Source: Certhia americana (taxonomy: Eukaryota > Chordata > Aves > Passeriformes > Certhiidae). From it: 64,000 bases of DNA. The notes under the pieces are model-generated. The model ran no database searches. It was not told the DNA's origin and saw only the letters and a list, made by a program, of their open reading frames with translations. Both the position numbers and the translations under genes were made by a program. The stretch lies in the NCBI GenBank assembly GCA_018697195.1, contig CM031873.1, positions 1,662,680 to 1,726,679 of the forward strand, written 5' to 3'. Shown here one piece after another: positions 58,499 through 64,000 of this stretch (position 1 is its first letter; the number at the start of each line of letters is the position of its first letter).

Positions 58499-59350
58499 TA
58501 TAAAATACTATTTCAATATCCAGCATGTCAGTACTGGAGCTGTCAGGGACACTCAGCCACTTCCTTGAATGCTGCAGAACTGGGAACAGGGAGTTGGTGT
58601 CCCTGATAAATCCAGACTGACACAGCTCTGCTTTTTCTTGTACAAATGAAACCTAGTCCAGAAGAAAACAAGTTATAAGCCAGGTGAACAATGACGTTCT
58701 GTAGCTCCAAGATGTTTGCAGGACAGGGTGGAAGCAAAAATTTCCTATGAATGCAGAGGTTGCTCAGGGCTCTGCCTTTTCAGCAGACCACCCCACTGCT
58801 CCTGGATGTCTGCAGGATCCCTGGATGTTTGTAGGAGCCTTGTAAAGACTCCTGTCTCACTAGCTCAGGGCTACTTTCTCTCTCCAGCTGACTCTGCAAG
58901 GTACAGTCTGACAGTGATGGGCAGCACATCCAGGCTGTGCTGCTTACAGAGCACCCAGCTCAAAATCCCTGCTCTTCAGTTAAGTGAATTGTGTATCTTA
59001 CCAGGACTGCAGATGAAATGAAGTGCTGTCATGCTGAGAATGGCTTCACAGTCTTACCCTGTCCTCAACATAAAGATTAAGGGAAGAAGTTCTGGTTCAA
59101 GTGTTTGAGTGCCTGTATAATTGAATTTCATGCTCATTCATTCCCTCTGAAGTGGTGTACACAGGCAGTCACTTGAAAGGGGGAAAATCTTGTTCAAACC
59201 CTCTGTGAACTTTCCTACATTCAGTGAGGTTTTTAATAGTGGGTAAATCCTGCTCAGATCCCTTTGACTGTGGGATGTTGATGAGAAAGAGCTTTGTTTC
59301 AGAAATGTTTCTGGGGACAATCCTTCTATCCAAATGACCTGAAATGTTTT
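58499..59350. other. Unique DNA, no feature recognised
   Basis: No repeat or exon recognised. Confidence 0.45.
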
Positions 59351-59418
59351 CATAGAACCAGTATCGTGAGTTGGAAGGAGGTGTGCAAGGAGAGATCCCC
59401 AGCCTGTCTTGCCTGCAT
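59351..59418 (-). mobile_element. CR1 3'-end remnant (minus)
   Basis: CATAGAACCAGTATCGTGAG and GTTGGAAGGAGGTGTGCAAG look like the reversed last 60 bases of CR1. It directly abuts another CR1 3' end in the same orientation. Confidence 0.6.
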
Positions 59419-59660
59419 ACAATCACTGAATTTCCTGAGCTGGAAGAAACACACAGGGATCCCCAGCCCACTCCTGGCCCTGCACAGACCCCCCTACAAT
59501 CCCACCCTGGGGATTCCTGGCTGTCCAACCCTTCCTGGAGCTCTGGCAGCCTTGGGGATGTGCCCATTCCCTGGGGAGCCTGGGCAGTGTCCAGCACCCT
59601 CTGAGAGATGAACCTTTCCCTGAGATCCATCCTAAACCTCTCCTGACACAGCTGCATGCA
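59419..59660 (-). mobile_element. CR1 3' fragment (minus)
   Basis: CAATCACTGAATTTCCTGAG, CACACAGGGATCCCCAGCCC, CCACCCTGGGGATTCC, GGGGATGTGCCCATTCCC and GAGATGAACCTTTCCCTGAG form the reversed tail of the same CR1 subtype as 291-652. Confidence 0.85.
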
Positions 59661-60839
59661 CATATCAAAAATTATGAAGGCGCATCAGTTAACTGCAGTT
59701 GTTTCCTGTAGCTGAGCACCAGAATCAGATCCATGCACAGGCACCTTGTGCTTGCCTGGCCCTTGTGAGAAGCTTTGATGGGTTCAGACCAAAGCCCCTC
59801 ATCAATATTCCTGTTATTTGCAATTATTGTGCACCAAAGCCTCTGTAAGCTGCACCTGGATCCCTGCTGAGGTGGTGCTGTAGATGTGCCACATGGATAC
59901 CTGTGATGGGCCACATGTGGGCTTTGTGACATAACACTGCTTTGGAGACATCAGGGGCTCCATGGCTTCTCCCCATGGCTGTCCCCCCAGTGTCTGCTCC
60001 ATATCAGGCACTAGCAAGCTGCAGGGGCAGGTTTTTGTAGATCAGGAACTCCAGAAGAACCAGCAGATCAATGCTGACTGGGGACACGCTCATGCACTTA
60101 TTAATCACCTCCCTTGACAGTGGTAAGGAGCATTGATACTCTTGGCCATGGTGGCCAATGGGATGAGGTTCATCCCCTGTTCTCTGTGGGAGTGTCTGCT
60201 GCCTCAGAGCAGACCTGAGCCTCACTGGTCACACCTGCAGTGGGTTTGAACGCTTGTTCTTGTCCCCAGTCTGTCCCCACCATCATGGAAACAGCACAAT
60301 CCATCAGGGGATGGAGCCAGTAAATCCAGAGTGCAGGGCCACAGGAGTCCCCTTGTCCCTTGTCCCCATCACTAACAAACAAAGTTGCAGCTGTAGCCCC
60401 AGAATAACCCCCTGAGGCAAACTCTGGCCCCACAGTGCCCAGATGAGATGAGGCCATCCCTCTTCACTCGAGGATATCTCAACATCCAGCAGTGCCAGCA
60501 GTGCCCACTGGGGAGCCTGGCAGGCTCAACAAGGCTGAAAATCCATCCCTGCATCTCCCTGCACCCATGCCCTCCCTAAGAGCCCCTTCCTGCCTCATCA
60601 CCTGCATGGAGGGCACTCCCTGGGCACCACTCCAGCCCTGGAGCTGGTGCTCCCTGGGGAAAGGCAGAGCTTCTCTGCTCCAAGCGGGGCACTGAAGCGA
60701 GATTTGGAGCTGCACTGTTGCCAGTGGAGGTTTGAGCAGCACCCCTGTGCATGACACTTGTTTGTTCAAATGTAACACGATTCATGGGGCTCTTTGGGAG
60801 CGTGCTGATGCTGTGACATTAAGCAGCCGATCACTCCTG
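59661..60839. other. Unique DNA, no feature recognised
   Basis: No repeat or exon recognised. Confidence 0.45.
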
Positions 60840-61160
60840 TGCTTGGCAGGAGCTCAGTCCTGCTGAGATATGGCTCGTGCCCAGCACCTTCCCCAGTGTT
60901 GGCATAAATATGTGAGTAATGCAGGTGACAGGCTCTGTGGCTCTGGCTGATTATCCCTTGCTTTTATGTAATTTATGCTCCGAAAGTAACTGTGCTCATT
61001 CTTGTCCATGGATTTGATTCCTTTCATGTGGTTTTCTGTGCTAACGAGATTAAATCAGTTTCAATAGGCACCGTTTTAATGGAGATGATAAACTTTTATT
61101 GAACTCAAGCACATTAAAATGAAATGTAAGCAATAGGTGACTTTAGCATTAGTCTAGAGT
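60840..61160. other. AT-rich repeat-free block, candidate conserved noncoding element
   Basis: Non-repetitive AT-rich sequence with GCATAAATATGTGAG, TTTTATGTAATTTATGC, GAGATTAAATCAG and GATGATAAACTTTTATTG words. It lies in the most AT-rich end of the window, where CR1 and LTR insertions are absent. Confidence 0.35.
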
Positions 61161-64000
61161 CCTTTCCAATCTGGATCAAGCCAGCATACCTTCCCTGTTA
61201 AGCAACAGCCAGCACCCCAGCACGTTTTATGAGCTTCTAAAAGAGCTGAAAAATCCTTCCCCCAGGCGCTTCCCTGTTTCAGTGCCGCTGGAGGCTGAGG
61301 TGGAGCATTAATTGGAGCAGCTCCATGACCTGGTGGTGCAGCCACGGAATGAGGCATAAACACAACTAAGTACAGGACTTCACATCTCCTGAAAACAGGA
61401 AAGCAGAGGATGGGTAATTTGGTGTTTTACAGCAGCTTTGTCTGCTAATCTGTGATCTGTTTGGTCTGCCAGTAGGATTATTATGGTGGGTTTACTGAAG
61501 AAGTGCCAAAAATGATGTTAAATAAACTGTTTACATGATGTAACTAGAGGCTGAAAAGCTAAACAGAGAGTCCCAAACTCGGCCCCATCGCAGGTTTGAA
61601 GAAAAATAAACTCCTCAACACTTTCAACTGGACGCTGCTGATGTGCAGAGGCTGCTCTGTTTGTTGAATATTAAAACATAAAATTAATGCGTTTTCCCCT
61701 CTCTCTGGGGCTCTTTCCAAAGGCCTCATGGTTGGAAACATGATCAGATCATTTTGAGCTCCTTGGCCGTCCTTGGAATTTGCTGCGATCATTTCAGTCG
61801 TTATAAAATATTCAAGTTTCAGAATGACTGCAAGAAAACCCATCATTCTTTAGAAGTGGGTTGTGTAATGTTATTCCTGAGAGGATGGGAAGAGCCAGTG
61901 CTGGTTCTGTGTTCTCCAAGGAATTATAAGGGACACCTGGAGGGCAGAAATCCGTGGTGGTTGCACATGTGAAAGGAGGGTCATAAAAATAGTCATCTGC
62001 ACCAGTGAGTGGGTGATGTGGGAGAGCTCTCCACCAATTAAAAGGAAAATTTGGAGGCACCCAAGAACTTTCTTCCCTTTCCTCCTCTTTTGCCTGTCTT
62101 CAAGGGTGTTTCGTTGCTGAGGAAGGAACTTGAGTGGAATTTGGAAATATCAGTGGTGTCATTTTTTTGGCCAGGGAATTGCATGGAAATCTCTCTTGAA
62201 TTCTGAATATTTCTGTTAGCCATAGCCTCCCCGCTGAAATCCAGACAGTTTCTGCAGCACATGGAATAAGCACGCAGATTGCAGAGGCCCATCAATTACA
62301 CCCAGTGTTTTAGTCCTTGTTTTAGTGCCCGAGGGTGTGAATTTTTTTGGGTTTTTTAACTATCTTGAGACGAACAGCGCATAACTGGCATTGGCAACAG
62401 CTTCAGGGCCCCATCCAGGATGGGCCTTTGGTGCTGGTGTGGGGTTTGGGAGTACCAAATTCTGTAGTGATCAAGGAACCCCACGTGTGCCGAGCACAGA
62501 GGACAGAGTGGTAGGACAGCATGTGCCCGGCACTGCTTGCACAGAGCTTGTGTTGATGTTCTCTGAGCATTTCAAAACAGTGGGAAAAGAGGGATCACTG
62601 AGAGAGCTTGATGGGCTTTCAGAGCCTTTTCACCTCGCCAGAGGTGGCTGGAGTAGCTGGGTCATCCATGGCGCAGCCAGGGTTCAACACCTAGAGGCAG
62701 GATGGAAAACCAGACCTCTTTGTCCTGCTGCAGACCTACAACAGGGCTGCCAGGTTTCCTGCTGGGTTCTGTGCTGTCAGCTCTCTTCAGGGATTTTGTA
62801 CAAAAATGAGGGGGATGCTATGAAGGTGCAGTGTAAAAATGCCATTTGAACATGCCTGTGTGGTTTGGCTTAGTCTGTCATGTGTATGCTCCGTGAGAGA
62901 GCTTTGGGCATATGGAGACACAATTTATTTATTTTTTCTATAGGAGCCAGCTTTACTAATTGCACAATCTTGCTTTGTTCGCTGAGATCCTGTGGTTAGA
63001 TAAGGCAAAGCTGTAGTGACATTGCACACACAATCACGTAGGCACTGCAACACATGTTCAATATGTTTAAGAGCGAGGGGGGAAAATATTCAGTAACAAA
63101 ATGTGATTTTTCTTCCCCAAAAAAGACTGCAAAACCTGCAGATCTGCCTTAGAGTAGTGCACAAAAGGTCACTATAGAGTCAGTGTCCCTAACATGGTGT
63201 GGGCAAGGGCATCTCCTGCTGCCACCTCAGCCACTTGCTGGCAGCAGAGGAATGTGGAGACCTGTGAGCCAGGCACTGCAGCGTCCCAGCAGCAACAGCC
63301 AGGAAGGACAGTGTCCCTTCTATCCACCCCGGCGACAAAGTGACAACCCGGCACAGCAGCTCAGGGCTCAGGGGCAAGGTGACCTCTGCCAGGCAGGCAG
63401 AATGCCAGGGGCTGCGGCTGCAGGGTGGCCCCACTGGTGTGGGTCTGGCATGAGGGAGAGGGGCTGTCGCAGGCTGCAGTCACAGGGGACAGCCCTGGCA
63501 CAGTTCTGCTGAGAAAACCTGCTTTTGAGACCCTTCAGTACCTGGGTGGCTTTGCCACGAGACACACAAGAGTAGGGACACAGACCTGACACTTCAGGCT
63601 CCTCCCCAAATTGTCCTGCAAAGCTCTGAAGGAGAGGCTTCCCAGCCAAGCCTCAATAAAAAATCAAGTATTTCCCCCTCTTTTTTCTTTTCAAAAGGAC
63701 TGGACTTGCTGAAGATGTCCAGAGTTATTCAGCTCAAAGGGTTAAAGCTTGGCAGTGTTGCAAGCAACCGAACAATGGGTCATATCATGGAAACTGTCAG
63801 GCAACCTTAAATATAGCTGTTATGATCTGCATAGTCTGCAATGCTCTGGAAACCAGGATGAGCAGCAAGGGGAAAAAATTCATAAAGTCCATGGAGTTGT
63901 TTAGGTTAGTCAGGAACAGAGAGCACTGCAGGGAGTGCAGAAAGCCAAAGGGCGCCCAGGAGAAGGGGCGGGCAGTGGGAGGGCAGGAGCAGGAAAAGGA
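61161..64000. other. Unique DNA with repeat-free AT-rich patches; no gene
   Basis: AT-rich patches at 61410-61850, 62130-62400 and 62850-63180 carry no repeat signatures. The end from 63180 is GC-richer with purine-rich GGGAGGG words at the edge. I recognised no transposon in the final 4.3 kb. Confidence 0.42.

Noticed and set aside
1..64000. CRISPR arrays, bacterial operons, riboswitches or terminators
   Set aside because: CR1 and ERV content shows a vertebrate nuclear genome. The tandem arrays lack unique spacers, so none resembles CRISPR.

Overview
The window looks like a stretch of avian nuclear genome, most likely from a songbird (Passeriformes). The signs are many CR1 LINE tails, several ending in the CR1-type short 3' repeat (ATTCTRTG-like); LTRs that begin TGTCCTGGTTT or TGTCAGGAAAATT, which I recognise from songbird genomes; simple repeats and minisatellites; and no protein-coding gene I can defend. 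The songbird call rests on remembered repeat families, not on a database search.

Layout. 1-15.7 kb: mostly featureless unique DNA, with one good CR1 tail at 291-652, a broken class II endogenous retrovirus reverse transcriptase on the minus strand at 4040-4390, twin perfect hairpins near 10.3 kb, an AT-rich block near 12.1 kb and a 30-bp minisatellite at 14.3 kb. 15.7-31 kb: a compact solo LTR with a visible TATA box and poly(A) signal (15701-15970), several CR1 tails, an LTR at 24.4 kb, a solo LTR with perfect 5-bp target duplications (28362-29041) and a probable LTR at 30.1 kb. 31.5-35.6 kb: a nearly identical 250-bp direct duplication 3,750 bp apart. 37-47 kb: two minisatellites (one holding an N gap), another LTR (38.7 kb), a long ATT tract, an A-rich island, a very old CR1-like fragment and CR1 copies in both orientations. 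49-64 kb: a sister copy of the 24.4 kb LTR, a second solo LTR with perfect 5-bp duplications (52520-53170), a CR1 copy split by a 10-bp minisatellite (54.2-54.9 kb), the longest CR1 copy with an ORF2 relic (56785-57590), and AT-rich repeat-free blocks towards the end.

No genes work together here. The content is transposon burial ground plus repeat-free blocks that may be regulatory. All LTRs whose direction can be guessed, and the RT relic, read on the minus strand; if real, this bias could mean the window lies in an intron of a plus-strand gene. Long open frames exist on both strands, but they come from low stop density in moderately GC-rich DNA, from minisatellites whose period keeps frames open, or from non-ATG starts.
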